64,000 nucleotides of DNA from Marinobacter adhaerens HP15 (lineage in GTDB: Bacteria > Pseudomonadota > Gammaproteobacteria > Pseudomonadales > Oleiphilaceae). Position 1 is the first letter of the stretch, and each line of letters opens with the position of its first letter. Both the position numbers and the translations under genes were made by a program. The notes under the pieces were generated by a model. It had not been told where the DNA came from. It saw only the letters and a list, made by a program, of their open reading frames with translations, and made no database searches. Below, piece by piece: positions 54,264-63,626 of this stretch. The stretch is taken from positions 3,038,001-3,102,000 of the forward strand of contig NC_017506.1 in assembly GCF_000166295.1 (NCBI RefSeq), in the 5' to 3' direction.

Positions 54264-55337
54264 ATGAAAAAGATGACCGAAGCGCAACTCGCAGAACTTG
54301 AAACAGATCTGAACGCGATCCGGGAGGAGGTTCTGGAGGACCTCGGAGAACGGGACGCACGTTACATCCGGAGGATGGTCCGACTGCACCGGAGTCTCGA
54401 AGCCGGTGGCCGGATCATGATGCCATTCGGCTTCCTTCCGCCGGTGTTCGTTGCTGCCACGGCAACCCTGGGCATTGCCAAGATCCTGGAAAATATGGAG
54501 ATCGGTCACAATGTCATGCACGGCCAGTATGACTGGATGAACGACCCGAGCCTGCATTCCCAGACCTACGAGTGGGATACGGTCTGCACAGGTGACTCCT
54601 GGCGCCGTACCCATAACTATGAACATCACACCTACACCAACATCATCGGCAAGGACCGTGACTACGGCTACGCCGTCTTACGACTGACCGATGACGAGCC
54701 CTGGAAACCCTGGCACACGCTGCAGTTCATCAATTACATTCTGCTGAGCGTGTTCTTCCAATGGGGCGTGGGCCTGCACGAACTTGAAACCGAGAAGCTG
54801 CGAAGCCGGGAAATAAGCTGGCGGGAAAAACTGCCGTTCCTGAAGCAATTCGCCCGCAAGGGTGGCCGCCAGGCCTTCAAGGATTACGTGTTCTTTCCGC
54901 TGCTCACCTTGCCGGTGGCGCCTGTTGTTCTGGCGGGAAATGTTGGCGCCAACCTGATCCGCAACCTCTGGTCATCCACCGTGATTTTCTGCGGCCATTT
55001 CACACAGGATGCGGAAACCTTTACCGAAGAGGAGTGTGAGGGCGAGAGCAAAGGCCACTGGTATCTGCGCCAACTCACCGGGTCTTCAAATTTCACCGGT
55101 GGTCGTTGGCTGCACATCCTGAGTGGGCACCTCAGTTACCAGGTAGAGCACCACGTGTTTCCTGACCTGCCTGCCCACCGATATCCGGAAATTTCCGGGA
55201 AGGTGCAGGCGGTGTGTCGAAAGCACGGCATACACTACAACACAGGCAGTTTTGCCAGTCAGTATGGAACAGTCATCAAGAGGATACTGAGGCACTCCCT
55301 GCCCGGAAAGATGGCTGGGCTTGCCAGAGCTGCCTGA
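54264..55337 (+). CDS. desB: Acyl-CoA delta-9 desaturase-type fatty acid desaturase (DesB-like)
   Basis: A 357-residue membrane di-iron desaturase. The three histidine boxes are visible: HNVMHGQYDWMN at about residue 75, THNYEHHTYTN near 115 and QVEHHVFPDLPAHR near 295. Hydrophobic stretches lie around residues 55-75 and 155-170. Together with DesC it makes unsaturated acyl chains aerobically. The ATG at 54264 is favoured by GGGAG 7 nt upstream; another ATG two codons earlier touches that site. Confidence 0.9.
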   Translation: MKKMTEAQLAELETDLNAIREEVLEDLGERDARYIRRMVRLHRSLEAGGRIMMPFGFLPPVFVAATATLGIAKILENMEIGHNVMHGQYDWMNDPSLHSQTYEWDTVCTGDSWRRTHNYEHHTYTNIIGKDRDYGYAVLRLTDDEPWKPWHTLQFINYILLSVFFQWGVGLHELETEKLRSREISWREKLPFLKQFARKGGRQAFKDYVFFPLLTLPVAPVVLAGNVGANLIRNLWSSTVIFCGHFTQDAETFTEEECEGESKGHWYLRQLTGSSNFTGGRWLHILSGHLSYQVEHHVFPDLPAHRYPEISGKVQAVCRKHGIHYNTGSFASQYGTVIKRILRHSLPGKMAGLARAA

Positions 55338-55380
55338 CGGGGTCGAGCCGGCCAGGCAAGCGAGAGGGGACCTGGCCGGT

Positions 55381-55818
55381 TCAGGCTATCTGAAGCAATC
55401 TCAAAAGCTGGGGTCTGTGCTGTTCCTGAATGACGTCGGCAAGCGTGTACTTGTCGAGCACCTCCAGAAACGCTTTCAACGCTTCCCCAAACATTGATTT
55501 GAGACCGCACACCGGCGTTATCTTGCACGCATTCTTGGAGGAGAAGCACTCCACGATGCTCAGATCCTGCTCGGTTTCCCGCACCAGGATGCCGATGCTG
55601 ATATCCGAGGGCGAACGGTGCAGACGCATACCGCCCTTTTTGCCACGGATAGTCTCGATATAGCCTTTTTTGTTCAACTGGTGCACCACCTTCATAAGGT
55701 GGTTTTTGGAAATATCATAACTGTCGGCGATTTCCTGTATGGTCGCCAGACGATCACCCTGTACTGCCAGATAAATCAGTACTCGAAGTGAATAGTCCGT
55801 GTAACGGGTGATGTGCAT
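55381..55818 (-). CDS. nsrR: Rrf2-family nitric oxide-sensing repressor NsrR
   Basis: A 145-residue Rrf2 regulator. It starts MHITRYTDYSLRVLIYLAV, followed by the helix-turn-helix ADSYDISKNHLMKVVHQL. The iron-sulfur ligands are Cys91, Cys98 and Cys104 (CFSSKNACKITPVC), spaced as in NsrR. YTLADVI near the C-terminus is a further NsrR hallmark. NsrR senses nitric oxide and controls detoxification and denitrification genes. It lies 28 nt after a YbaN-like gene and near moaA and hemN, which suits low-oxygen or nitrate respiration. Confidence 0.92.
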   Translation of the reverse strand: MHITRYTDYSLRVLIYLAVQGDRLATIQEIADSYDISKNHLMKVVHQLNKKGYIETIRGKKGGMRLHRSPSDISIGILVRETEQDLSIVECFSSKNACKITPVCGLKSMFGEALKAFLEVLDKYTLADVIQEQHRPQLLRLLQIA

Positions 55819-55846
55819 TCAAAGCTCCAGTCGTTATGACAATCGT

Positions 55847-56215
55847 TCAGTAAGAAGGGCGGGTCACCAGGTAACATGCGGTGCCGCATAAAAACACGCC
55901 AGAAATCCCCAGCACCAAACCGGAAGCGCCCAACACAAACAGCATGCCCCAACTGAGCGCCATCATGCTGCACGCCAACACCTTTGCCCTTGCCGGCACC
56001 GCCCTGCGTGTGCGCCACTGATCAATGGCCGGCCCAAACCTCGGGTGATCTTCAAGCCACTGGGCAAAGGCTGGCGATCCCTTGCTGGCAAAAAAGGCGG
56101 CCAACAGGACAAAGATCGTCGTGGGCATAAGCGGCAAAACCACCCCGGCAAATGCCAGACCGATTGAGATATACGCAAGAATGCGAAATCCGGTTTTCCC
56201 GATACGATCGCCCAT
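55847..56215 (-). CDS. YbaN family inner-membrane protein (DUF454)
   Basis: A 122-residue protein with hydrophobic helices at about residues 8-45 (ISIGLAFAGVVLPLMPTTIF) and 80-118. FFASKGSPAFAQWLEDHPRFGP lies between them, the DUF454/YbaN signature. The start at 56215 (MGDRIGK) is preferred to one 23 codons earlier, whose extra residues are non-conserved. Probably co-transcribed with nsrR. Function unknown. Confidence 0.85.
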   Translation of the reverse strand: MGDRIGKTGFRILAYISIGLAFAGVVLPLMPTTIFVLLAAFFASKGSPAFAQWLEDHPRFGPAIDQWRTRRAVPARAKVLACSMMALSWGMLFVLGASGLVLGISGVFLCGTACYLVTRPSY

Positions 56216-56392
56216 CGCGGGGTTCTCACTACTGTTGATAATTGCATTTAGTCTACAACGATAGAACCTATGGGTCTCTAGCAAACAGGAACTCTAAGGC
56301 TTACCTCCCGAGGGGTATCGGAATTGGTGATCCAATCTGCAATACTTGGGCTATACTCAGGTTAAAAAACAACCGGCAACAGGACCCTCCCG

Positions 56393-57385
56393 ATGTCCCA
56401 GAACAAGCTGACAGACCGTTTTGGTCGCACTGTCAATTACGTGCGTCTGTCCGTCACTGACCGTTGCGACTTCCGCTGCGTGTACTGTATGGCCGAGGAT
56501 ATGACCTTCCTGCCCCGTCAGCAGGTTCTCACCCTCGAAGAAATCGCTCGCGTTGCCCGTAGCTTTGTGGATCTCGGTACCGAAAAAATCCGTCTGACCG
56601 GCGGCGAACCGATGGTACGAAAGGACATTCTGGAGCTGGTCAAGGAAATCGGTACCTACGGCTTGCGCGACTTCGCCATGACTACCAATGGCAGTCAGCT
56701 CGCCACCATGGCAGAGCCTCTGCGCAAGGCGGGGATGCACCGCCTGAACATCAGTCTGGATTCTCTGGACCCCGAAAAATTCCGCAACATCACCCGCACT
56801 GGCAAACTCTCGCAGGTTCTGGACGGTATTGATGCTGCCCGGGAGGCCGGCTTCCGGGGCATCAAGATCAATACCGTGGTCATGAAAGGCCGCAATGATG
56901 AAGAGGTCCCCGAGCTGGTCGAGTTCGCCCGGAAAAAGCAGGTGGACATCACCTTTATTGAAGAGATGCCCCTGGGCGAGATTTCCGAGCACGATCGCGG
57001 CCTGGCGCTGTGCACCAGCGAAGAGGTTCGGGACATTATCCGCAAGCACCACGAGCTGGTTCCGGCAACCGAGGATTCCGGCGGTCCAGCCCGCTACTAC
57101 CGTATGGAAGATAGCGAAACGCGGGTGGGTTTCATTTCTCCCCACTCCCACAACTTCTGCTCGACCTGCAACCGGGTCAGAGTAACCGTTGAGGGGCGGC
57201 TGCTTCTTTGCCTCGGTAACGAGCACTCGGTGGATTTGCGCCGCGTGCTGCGTGGAAACCCGGTGACCGATGACAAACTGCGCGAGACCATCATCAACGC
57301 CATGGATCTGAAGCCGGAGCGGCATCACTTTTCAGCGAATGGCGATGTGCAGATTCTCCGCTTTATGAACATGACTGGCGGCTAA
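56393..57385 (+). CDS. moaA: GTP 3',8-cyclase MoaA
   Basis: A 330-residue radical-SAM enzyme starting molybdenum cofactor synthesis. The N-terminal cluster is Cys25, Cys29, Cys32 (CDFRCVYC). The second, C-terminal cluster uses [18 protein letters not shown]. The chain ends in the conserved Gly-Gly (MTGG). It lies near nsrR and hemN, consistent with a need for nitrate reductase and other molybdoenzymes. Confidence 0.97.
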   Translation: MSQNKLTDRFGRTVNYVRLSVTDRCDFRCVYCMAEDMTFLPRQQVLTLEEIARVARSFVDLGTEKIRLTGGEPMVRKDILELVKEIGTYGLRDFAMTTNGSQLATMAEPLRKAGMHRLNISLDSLDPEKFRNITRTGKLSQVLDGIDAAREAGFRGIKINTVVMKGRNDEEVPELVEFARKKQVDITFIEEMPLGEISEHDRGLALCTSEEVRDIIRKHHELVPATEDSGGPARYYRMEDSETRVGFISPHSHNFCSTCNRVRVTVEGRLLLCLGNEHSVDLRRVLRGNPVTDDKLRETIINAMDLKPERHHFSANGDVQILRFMNMTGG

Positions 57386-57400
57386 AAAGGTCAGCAAACC

Positions 57401-57432
57401 CGGAACAGGCCGCGTCCGCTCAGCCTGTTCCG
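57401..57432. terminator. Hairpin between convergent moaA and hemN
   Basis: A 10-bp stem, CGGAACAGGC and GCCTGTTCCG, with a 12-nt loop. It lies between the two stops and could act on both transcripts, though no strong U-tract follows on either strand. Confidence 0.5.
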
Positions 57433-57445
57433 CACACCAACCAAT

Positions 57446-58864
57446 TCAAATAATCCGCGAGAACCGCTGGCTGGCGCCCTCTTTACGGTACAGATCAAAA
57501 ATCTGGCAGATCGCCCGGATCAGCAACCGCCCTGCGGGCTGAACCTGCAGTGCATTGCCATCATCGGCAATCAGTTCATCCTGAACCATGGGCTTCAGAC
57601 GGCTGAGCTCATCGGCAAAATAACGGTTCAGATCTTCGTTCCAGACGTCTGCGAACAGCTGGCGATCCAGACGGAACTGGCAGATCAGCTGGCCGATCAC
57701 CCAGCGGCGGATGCGGTCATCTCGGGTCAGGTTCACGCCTTTGGTGATCGCCAGTTGGCCGGCATCGATGGCCGCTTCCCAGGAAGGCAGGTCGTGATTG
57801 TTCTGGAAATAGGCGTCGTCGGTCTGACCAATGGCGGAAACACCCAGGGACACAAGATCGCACTCGGAGTGGGTGGTGTAGCCCTGGAAATTCCGGTGCA
57901 GACGTCCCTCCCGTTGCGCAACGGCCAGGCTGTCATCCGGCTTGGCGAAGTGGTCCATACCGATGTATTCGTAGCCGGCCTCCAGAAGGCGGTTGATGGT
58001 GTTGTGCAGGATGGCCAGCTTCTGCTGGGGGCTGGGCAGGGTGTCGCCCTGAATCCGGGTCTGCGGATAGAAACGCTCCGGCAGGTGGGCATAACTGAAC
58101 ACGGAGAGCCGGTCCGGCGACATCTCGATCACAGCCTCCAGCGTCTCCGCAAAGCTCTCCGGCGTCTGGTACGGCAGGCCGTAGATCAGGTCCAGGTTAA
58201 TAGAACGGAAGCCGATGCGCCGCGCCTCATTGAGCACGGCTTCGGTCATGGCCCGAGGCTGGGTGCGGTTGACCGCTTTCTGAACCTCCGGGTTTACATC
58301 CTGTACCCCCAGACTGATCCGGTTAAAGCCGAGGTTCCAAAGGGTTGGCAGGGTATCCTGATCCACTTCCCGCGGGTCAATCTCCACACTGTAATCCCGC
58401 TCCTCACCGGTTTGCAGGTTGAACAGCTCCCCGTAACCCGCCATCAGGTGTTCCATCACATCTTTTGGTAAAAACGTGGGGGTACCGCCGCCCCAGTGCA
58501 GCTGGGTTACTGGCCGGTCGACCCCGAACAGTTTTGACTGGATGGCCGCCTCTTTCAGCACCCGCTCTACGTAAGGCATGGCCTTGTCACGTTTTTTGGT
58601 GATGACCTTGTTGCAGGCGCAGTAGTAGCAGAGGTGCGCGCAGAACGGCAGGTGGGTGTACAGCGACAGCGGCCGGCCACTGGCCTTGCTGCGAGCCGCT
58701 GCTTTCACCATGTACTCAATCGGGTAGTTCTGATTGAACTCGACGGCCGTGGGATAGGAGGTGTACCTCGGGCCGCTCAAGTCATAGCGACGGATCAGGG
58801 CGTCATCCCAGATGAATTCTGGCAGTGTAGCGTCTTGGGCTTTGAGTGCGGATGTGGGGGTCAT
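57446..58864 (-). CDS. hemN: Oxygen-independent coproporphyrinogen III oxidase
   Basis: A 472-residue radical-SAM enzyme of haem synthesis without oxygen. The cluster motif CxxxCxxCxC is CAHLCYYCAC (Cys75-Cys84), preceded by LSLYTHLPF. LHWGGGTPTFL and INLDLIYGLPYQT are standard. The ATG at 58864 gives the normal family length; the longer frame to 59005 adds a 47-residue non-conserved tail. An FNR/Anr-like half-site lies about 115 nt upstream. Confidence 0.96.
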   Translation of the reverse strand: MTPTSALKAQDATLPEFIWDDALIRRYDLSGPRYTSYPTAVEFNQNYPIEYMVKAAARSKASGRPLSLYTHLPFCAHLCYYCACNKVITKKRDKAMPYVERVLKEAAIQSKLFGVDRPVTQLHWGGGTPTFLPKDVMEHLMAGYGELFNLQTGEERDYSVEIDPREVDQDTLPTLWNLGFNRISLGVQDVNPEVQKAVNRTQPRAMTEAVLNEARRIGFRSINLDLIYGLPYQTPESFAETLEAVIEMSPDRLSVFSYAHLPERFYPQTRIQGDTLPSPQQKLAILHNTINRLLEAGYEYIGMDHFAKPDDSLAVAQREGRLHRNFQGYTTHSECDLVSLGVSAIGQTDDAYFQNNHDLPSWEAAIDAGQLAITKGVNLTRDDRIRRWVIGQLICQFRLDRQLFADVWNEDLNRYFADELSRLKPMVQDELIADDGNALQVQPAGRLLIRAICQIFDLYRKEGASQRFSRII

Positions 58865-58976
58865 GTCAAACTCGGGGTCAGATGAAATCGGGGCCAGATG
58901 GAACGTCCACCTTTCCCCATGTTCAGGGAAGCTGACGCATTCTAAGGCAATCCCTGTCGCCTCTTTTTGATGCGTG

Positions 58977-58990
58977 TCAGCTGAACGTTG
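58977..58990 (-). promoter_or_regulatory. Possible FNR/Anr-type site upstream of hemN
   Basis: On the minus strand the site reads CTGAC-ACGC-ATCAA against the consensus TTGAT-N4-ATCAA: one perfect half and one 3-of-5 half. Position suits anaerobic activation of hemN, but the match is weak. Confidence 0.3.
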
Positions 58991-59098
58991 GTTTAAGTTT
59001 ACCAACGCTGCATATGAACCACCCTTGGGCTGTTGGCGTACTTGGTTTACCCCTTTGTGGGCATAGCCCGCAGCTTTCTGATTGGAGGATTCCCCAGC

Positions 59099-60631
59099 AT
59101 GGCCAACCTGATTCTGATTCTCGGCGACCAGTTAACGAGAAACATCAGCGCTCTCGACAACGCCGACAAGGATCGGGATCTCGTGGTGATGGCCGAAGTC
59201 CATGAGGAAGCCAGCTACACCAATCACCACAAAAAGAAAATCGTACTGCTGTTCAGTGCCATGCGTCACTTCGCCCGGCAACTGGAGAGCGATGGCTGGC
59301 AGGTTCACTACCAGGCCTATCACCCGGACAACGAGCACCAGAGCCTCGAGGCAGTGGTTGGCGAGCAGGTTAAGCAGATCATTGCCAAGAGCGTAATCAC
59401 CACAGAGTGTGGTGAATGGCGGCTGCATGAGCAGATCAGTGGTTGGCACGAGCGCCTTGGGGTGCCGGTGGAAATCCGGCCGGATTCGCGGTTCATTGCC
59501 ACCAAACAGGAATTTGCAGACTGGGCCGAGGGCCGCAAACAGTTGCGGATGGAGTTTTTCTACCGCGAGATGCGGCGCAAGACCGGGTTGTTGATGACAT
59601 CCGACGGCGAGCCCGAGGGTGGTCAGTGGAATTTCGATGCGGACAACCGGAAGAAATGGACCGGCAAGCCGCCAGCCCCCGCACCATTCCGGATAGAGCC
59701 CGATGCCATTACCCAGGAGGTTATCGCCCTGGTGGATGAGCACTTCAGCGATCACTTCGGCACCACCGACGATTTCCATTTTGCCGTTACCGCCGAAGAC
59801 GCGCAGGCGGCGCTCGAGCACTTCATCGATTATGCCCTGCCCTGCTTCGGCGATTATCAGGACGCGATTTCGGACAACGAGGACTGGCTGTTTCATTCCA
59901 TCCTGTCGCCCTACATCAATTCCGGGCTTCTGGATCCGGTGGCGGTTTGCGAGGCGGCCGCTCAGGCGTGGTATTCAGGCCGTGCACCGATCAACGCGGT
60001 GGAGGGATTTGTCCGTCAGATACTGGGCTGGCGCGAGTTCGTGCGGGGCATTTACTGGATGAATATGCCGGGATATGCCAAAGAAAACCGTCTGGGCAAC
60101 ACCCGCGCCCTGCCCTGGTTCTACTGGACCGGGGACACGAAAATGCGGTGCATGCACAAGGCCATTGATGCCACCCGTCGCAACGCTTACGCCCACCATA
60201 TTCAGCGCCTGATGGTTACCGGCAACTTCGCGCTGCTGGCGGGTATCAAGCCGGAGGAAATCTGTGACTGGTACCTGGCGGTATACGCCGATGCCTATGA
60301 CTGGGTGGAACTACCCAACGTGCTGGGGATGGTCATGCACGCGGATGGCGGCTACCTGGGCTCAAAGCCCTACGCCGCCAGCGGCAAGTATATCCAGCGC
60401 ATGTCGGACCATTGCGCCAACTGCCATTATAAGGTGAACAAGGCCACCGAAGATGACGCCTGCCCGTTCAACGCCCTGTACTGGCATTTCATCGATCGCC
60501 ATCGGGACGACTTTGCCAAAAACCCGCGTATGGGCATGATGTACCGGAACTGGGACAAGCAGAAGCCCGAGAAACGGGAAGCGCTGCTCCAGCGCGCCGA
60601 ATACCTGCTGGCAAACGTGGAGCAGCTTTAA
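59099..60631 (+). CDS. Iron-sulfur bacterial cryptochrome/photolyase (FeS-BCP, PhrB-like)
   Basis: A 510-residue member of the bacterial 6-4 photolyase group. The N-terminal alpha/beta part begins NLILILGDQLTRNISAL. The FAD-binding helical part includes GWREFVRGIYWMNMPGYA, RRNAYAHHIQRLMVTGNFALLAG and VMHADGGYLGSKPYAASG. Four cysteines for a 4Fe-4S cluster are present (EEICDWYL, HCANCHY and DACPFN). The ATG at 59099 has GGAGG 9 nt upstream; earlier in-frame starts lack support. It probably repairs UV lesions or senses light. Divergent from hemN. Confidence 0.93.
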   Translation: MANLILILGDQLTRNISALDNADKDRDLVVMAEVHEEASYTNHHKKKIVLLFSAMRHFARQLESDGWQVHYQAYHPDNEHQSLEAVVGEQVKQIIAKSVITTECGEWRLHEQISGWHERLGVPVEIRPDSRFIATKQEFADWAEGRKQLRMEFFYREMRRKTGLLMTSDGEPEGGQWNFDADNRKKWTGKPPAPAPFRIEPDAITQEVIALVDEHFSDHFGTTDDFHFAVTAEDAQAALEHFIDYALPCFGDYQDAISDNEDWLFHSILSPYINSGLLDPVAVCEAAAQAWYSGRAPINAVEGFVRQILGWREFVRGIYWMNMPGYAKENRLGNTRALPWFYWTGDTKMRCMHKAIDATRRNAYAHHIQRLMVTGNFALLAGIKPEEICDWYLAVYADAYDWVELPNVLGMVMHADGGYLGSKPYAASGKYIQRMSDHCANCHYKVNKATEDDACPFNALYWHFIDRHRDDFAKNPRMGMMYRNWDKQKPEKREALLQRAEYLLANVEQL

Positions 60632-60646
60632 AACCGCAACAGCCAG

Positions 60647-61765
60647 TTAGTGCGGGGCGATCCGCTTCTCCGTTTCCGGATCGAAGAACACAACCTTCTT
60701 CATATCGAACATCAACTCGGCAGTCTCGCCCCAGGTCACCGGGTGTTCCGGATCAATCCGGCAATGAACGTTGGTATCGTTCAACTGAATCAGAGCAATC
60801 ACATCCGGGCCGGTGGGCTCGGTCACTTCGATGGTGAACTCGCCCTTCGCCACCAGGGTCTGGTCGTTTTTCTGATCCTGGGGCTGGGTGATGTGCTCCG
60901 GCCGGATACCCAGAATCACCTTTTTGCCCACCCGGTCGGCCAGAAATTCCGGCACCGGAAGCTTCACCGACCGGCCATCATTGCCACGCACTTCCGCCTG
61001 CAGACCACCTTCACCCTGCTCCACAGTCACCGGCACAAAGCTCATCGCTGGTGAGCCCATGAAACCGGCCACAAACAGGTTTTCCGGTCGGTCGTAGACT
61101 TCTTTCGGTGTGCCCAGCTGTTGCAACTCACCATCCTTGAGCACTGCAATCCGGTCCGCCAGAGTCATCGCCTCGATCTGGTCATGAGTGACGTACACAA
61201 TGGTCGTTTTCAGGCGCTGGTGCAGCTTCTTGATCTCGGTGCGCATCTCCACCCGCAGCTTGGCATCCAGGTTGGAGAGCGGCTCGTCAAACAGGTAAAT
61301 ACGAGGCCGGCGGGCTAACGCTCGGCCCATGGCTACCCGCTGCTGCTGACCGCCAGACAGGTTGGCTGGCTTCTTGTTCATAAGCGGGGAGATTTGCAGC
61401 AAATCGGCCACCCGCTCTACTTCCTGATCAATCTCGTGCTTTGGCAGACCGCGGATCTTGAGGCCGAATGCGATGTTCTCCCGCACAGACATGGTCGGGT
61501 AAAGAGCATAGGACTGGAACACCATGGCAATGTCCCGGTCTTTGGGCTCCATGGTGGAGATGTCCTTGCCGTCCAGGACTATCGAGCCATCGGTGATGGT
61601 TTCAAGGCCGGCGATGGTGTTCATCAGGGTGGACTTTCCGCAGCCGGAAGGGCCAACCAGTATCAGGAATTCACCGGAAGCGATGTCGATGTCGATGCCC
61701 TTGAGGGTTTCCTCGGCAACGCCCGGATAGGTTTTGCGGATGCTCCGCAGTTCCAGTTGAGACAT
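60647..61765 (-). CDS. Sugar ABC transporter ATPase (MalK/UgpC/GtsD-like)
   Basis: A 372-residue ATPase. Walker A is GPSGCGKSTLMN, the signature [17 protein letters not shown] and Walker B IYLFDEPLSNLD. The C-terminal 130 residues form the OB-type regulatory domain of MalK-like ATPases (ILGIRPEHI). It is the last gene of a four-gene sugar uptake operon, 18 nt after the second permease. Confidence 0.94.
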   Translation of the reverse strand: MSQLELRSIRKTYPGVAEETLKGIDIDIASGEFLILVGPSGCGKSTLMNTIAGLETITDGSIVLDGKDISTMEPKDRDIAMVFQSYALYPTMSVRENIAFGLKIRGLPKHEIDQEVERVADLLQISPLMNKKPANLSGGQQQRVAMGRALARRPRIYLFDEPLSNLDAKLRVEMRTEIKKLHQRLKTTIVYVTHDQIEAMTLADRIAVLKDGELQQLGTPKEVYDRPENLFVAGFMGSPAMSFVPVTVEQGEGGLQAEVRGNDGRSVKLPVPEFLADRVGKKVILGIRPEHITQPQDQKNDQTLVAKGEFTIEVTEPTGPDVIALIQLNDTNVHCRIDPEHPVTWGETAELMFDMKKVVFFDPETEKRIAPH

Positions 61766-61783
61766 TATTGTTATCCTCTCAGG

Positions 61784-62653
61784 TCAACCTTTGACAGATC
61801 CGGCGGTCAGGCCCCGGATGAAGTATTTGCCGGCAACGATATAGACCACCAGCGTGGGCAGCGCCGCGATCATGGCTGCCGCCATATCCACGTTGTATTC
61901 CTTTACCCCCGTGCTGGTGTTCACCAGATTGTTGAGCGCCACGGTGATGGGCTGGCTGTCACCGCTGGCGAACACTACGCCGAACAGAAAATCGTTCCAG
62001 ATCTGGGTGAACTGCCAGATCAGCGACACCATGAAAATGGGTGTGGACATGGGCAGCAGGATACGGAAGAAGATCGTAAAGAAGCCGGCGCCATCGAGCC
62101 GCGCTGCCTTGATGAGCGCATCCGGAATGGCCACGTAGTAGTTCCTGAAGAACAGCGTGGTGAAGGCCACCCCGTAAATCACATGAACCAGCACCAGGCC
62201 GCTGGTGGTATTGGCCAGGCCAAGTTTTCCGAGGGTTGCAGCCATAGGCAACAGAACCACCTGGAACGGGACAAAACAGCCGAACAGCAGCATTCCGAAA
62301 AACAGGTCAGAGCCCTTGAACTTCCACTTGGACAATACATAGCCGTTAAAGGCACCCAGCAACGTGGAAATCAATACCGCAGGCACGGTCATCTTGAACG
62401 AGTTCCAGAAATAACCGCTGATCCCCTCACACTGAACACCGGTGCAGGCCTCGGACCAGGCTTTGGTCCAGCCAATGGTAGTCCAGTCCGTGGGCAGAGC
62501 CATCAGGTTGCCGGTCCGGATATCCATGGGTGTCTTGAAGCTGGTCACCAGCATGATAAATAGCGGAATCAGGTAAACCAGGGCGGCCAGGAGCAAAAGC
62601 CCGTAGATGGCCACGCGGCTGGGACGAAAGCCGGTGCGAACCACATCAGTCAT
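61784..62653 (-). CDS. Sugar ABC transporter permease 2 (GtsC/MalG-like)
   Basis: A 289-residue permease with six predicted helices and the EAA loop AIPDALIKAARLDGAGFFTIFFRILLPMSTPIF. CEGISGYFWNSFKMTVPAV, LFGCFVPFQVVLLPM and the ending RGLTAGSVKG are close to GtsC of Pseudomonas glucose transporters. Its start overlaps the preceding permease stop by 8 bases. Confidence 0.93.
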   Translation of the reverse strand: MTDVVRTGFRPSRVAIYGLLLLAALVYLIPLFIMLVTSFKTPMDIRTGNLMALPTDWTTIGWTKAWSEACTGVQCEGISGYFWNSFKMTVPAVLISTLLGAFNGYVLSKWKFKGSDLFFGMLLFGCFVPFQVVLLPMAATLGKLGLANTTSGLVLVHVIYGVAFTTLFFRNYYVAIPDALIKAARLDGAGFFTIFFRILLPMSTPIFMVSLIWQFTQIWNDFLFGVVFASGDSQPITVALNNLVNTSTGVKEYNVDMAAAMIAALPTLVVYIVAGKYFIRGLTAGSVKG

Positions 62654-63572
62654 GGCGCTTCTCCCTCAGTTCCGAATACAGGTAAGGCACGATCAGGGCC
62701 AGAATGGCGCCCAGCATCAGCATGGCACTGGCGGACCCCAGGCCCATCTGGCCACGGGTAAAGGTGTGGGCATACATGAATACCGCCGGCAGGTCGGTGG
62801 AGTAGCCCGGACCACCGGCGGTCATCGCCATCACCAGATCAAAGCTCTTGATGGCTATGTGAGCCAGAACCATCACTGCGCTGAAGAATACCGGACGCAG
62901 GGACGGCAGGATGATTTTCCAGTAGATCAGCGGTAGGCTGGCGCCATCGACCCGTGCGGCGCGGATAATGGAGGAATCCACACCGCGCAGCCCCGCCAGA
63001 AACAGCGCCATGACGAAGCCGGAGGCCTGCCAGACGGCGGCCATCACGATGGTATAGATAGCCATGTCCGAGCTGACCAGCCAGTCGAAGCTGAACGAGG
63101 TCCAGCCCCAGTCGTGCATGAGTTTTTCCAACCCGAGGCTGGGGTTCAGGATCCATTTCCACACGGTGCCGGTGACAATCATCGACAGGGCCATGGGGTA
63201 GAGGTAGATGGTGCGGATCGCACCTTCCTGACGAATCCGCTGATCCAGGAAAATGGCCAGTATCACCCCAATAACCAGGCAACTGAGAACGAAAAGACCG
63301 CCGAAGATGCCCAGATTGATCGAGGCGGTCAGCCAGCGGTCGTTGGCCATCAGTTTGGCGTACTGATCGAAACCGACAAAGTCATACACCGGCAGGAAGC
63401 TGGAGCTGGTAAACGACAGCACACCGGTCCAGAGCATGTAGCCGTATATGCCGACACCGATGAGGACAAATGTGGGCGCCACAACCAGCTTTGGCAGCCA
63501 GCGCTGCAACGCGTCGAGAAAGCGTGACGGCGCCCTGGCCACCCTGGCGGGTTGGCGTTGAATGTGTTCCAT
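62646..63572 (-). CDS. Sugar ABC transporter permease 1 (GtsB/MalF-like)
   Basis: A 308-residue permease with six predicted helices and the EAA loop VDSSIIRAARVDGASLPLIYWKIILPSLRP. The GtsB-like section LNPSLGLEKLMHDWGWTSF matches glucose/mannose systems. The ATG at 63572 (MEHIQRQPARV) has GGGAG 8 nt upstream; an earlier start adds ten non-conserved residues. It pairs with the downstream permease. Confidence 0.93.
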   Translation of the reverse strand: MEHIQRQPARVARAPSRFLDALQRWLPKLVVAPTFVLIGVGIYGYMLWTGVLSFTSSSFLPVYDFVGFDQYAKLMANDRWLTASINLGIFGGLFVLSCLVIGVILAIFLDQRIRQEGAIRTIYLYPMALSMIVTGTVWKWILNPSLGLEKLMHDWGWTSFSFDWLVSSDMAIYTIVMAAVWQASGFVMALFLAGLRGVDSSIIRAARVDGASLPLIYWKIILPSLRPVFFSAVMVLAHIAIKSFDLVMAMTAGGPGYSTDLPAVFMYAHTFTRGQMGLGSASAMLMLGAILALIVPYLYSELREKRHD

Positions 63573-63626
63573 GATGAGTCTCCCGAGAGGATCGGGGGCC
63601 ACCCGAGTGGGGCGGCCCCTACCGGA

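Noticed and set aside
56323..56336. Palindrome ATTGG-TGAT-CCAAT upstream of moaA, considered as an FNR/Anr box
   Set aside because: It has the right length but the half-sites do not match TTGAT/ATCAA; it may be a chance palindrome or another site.
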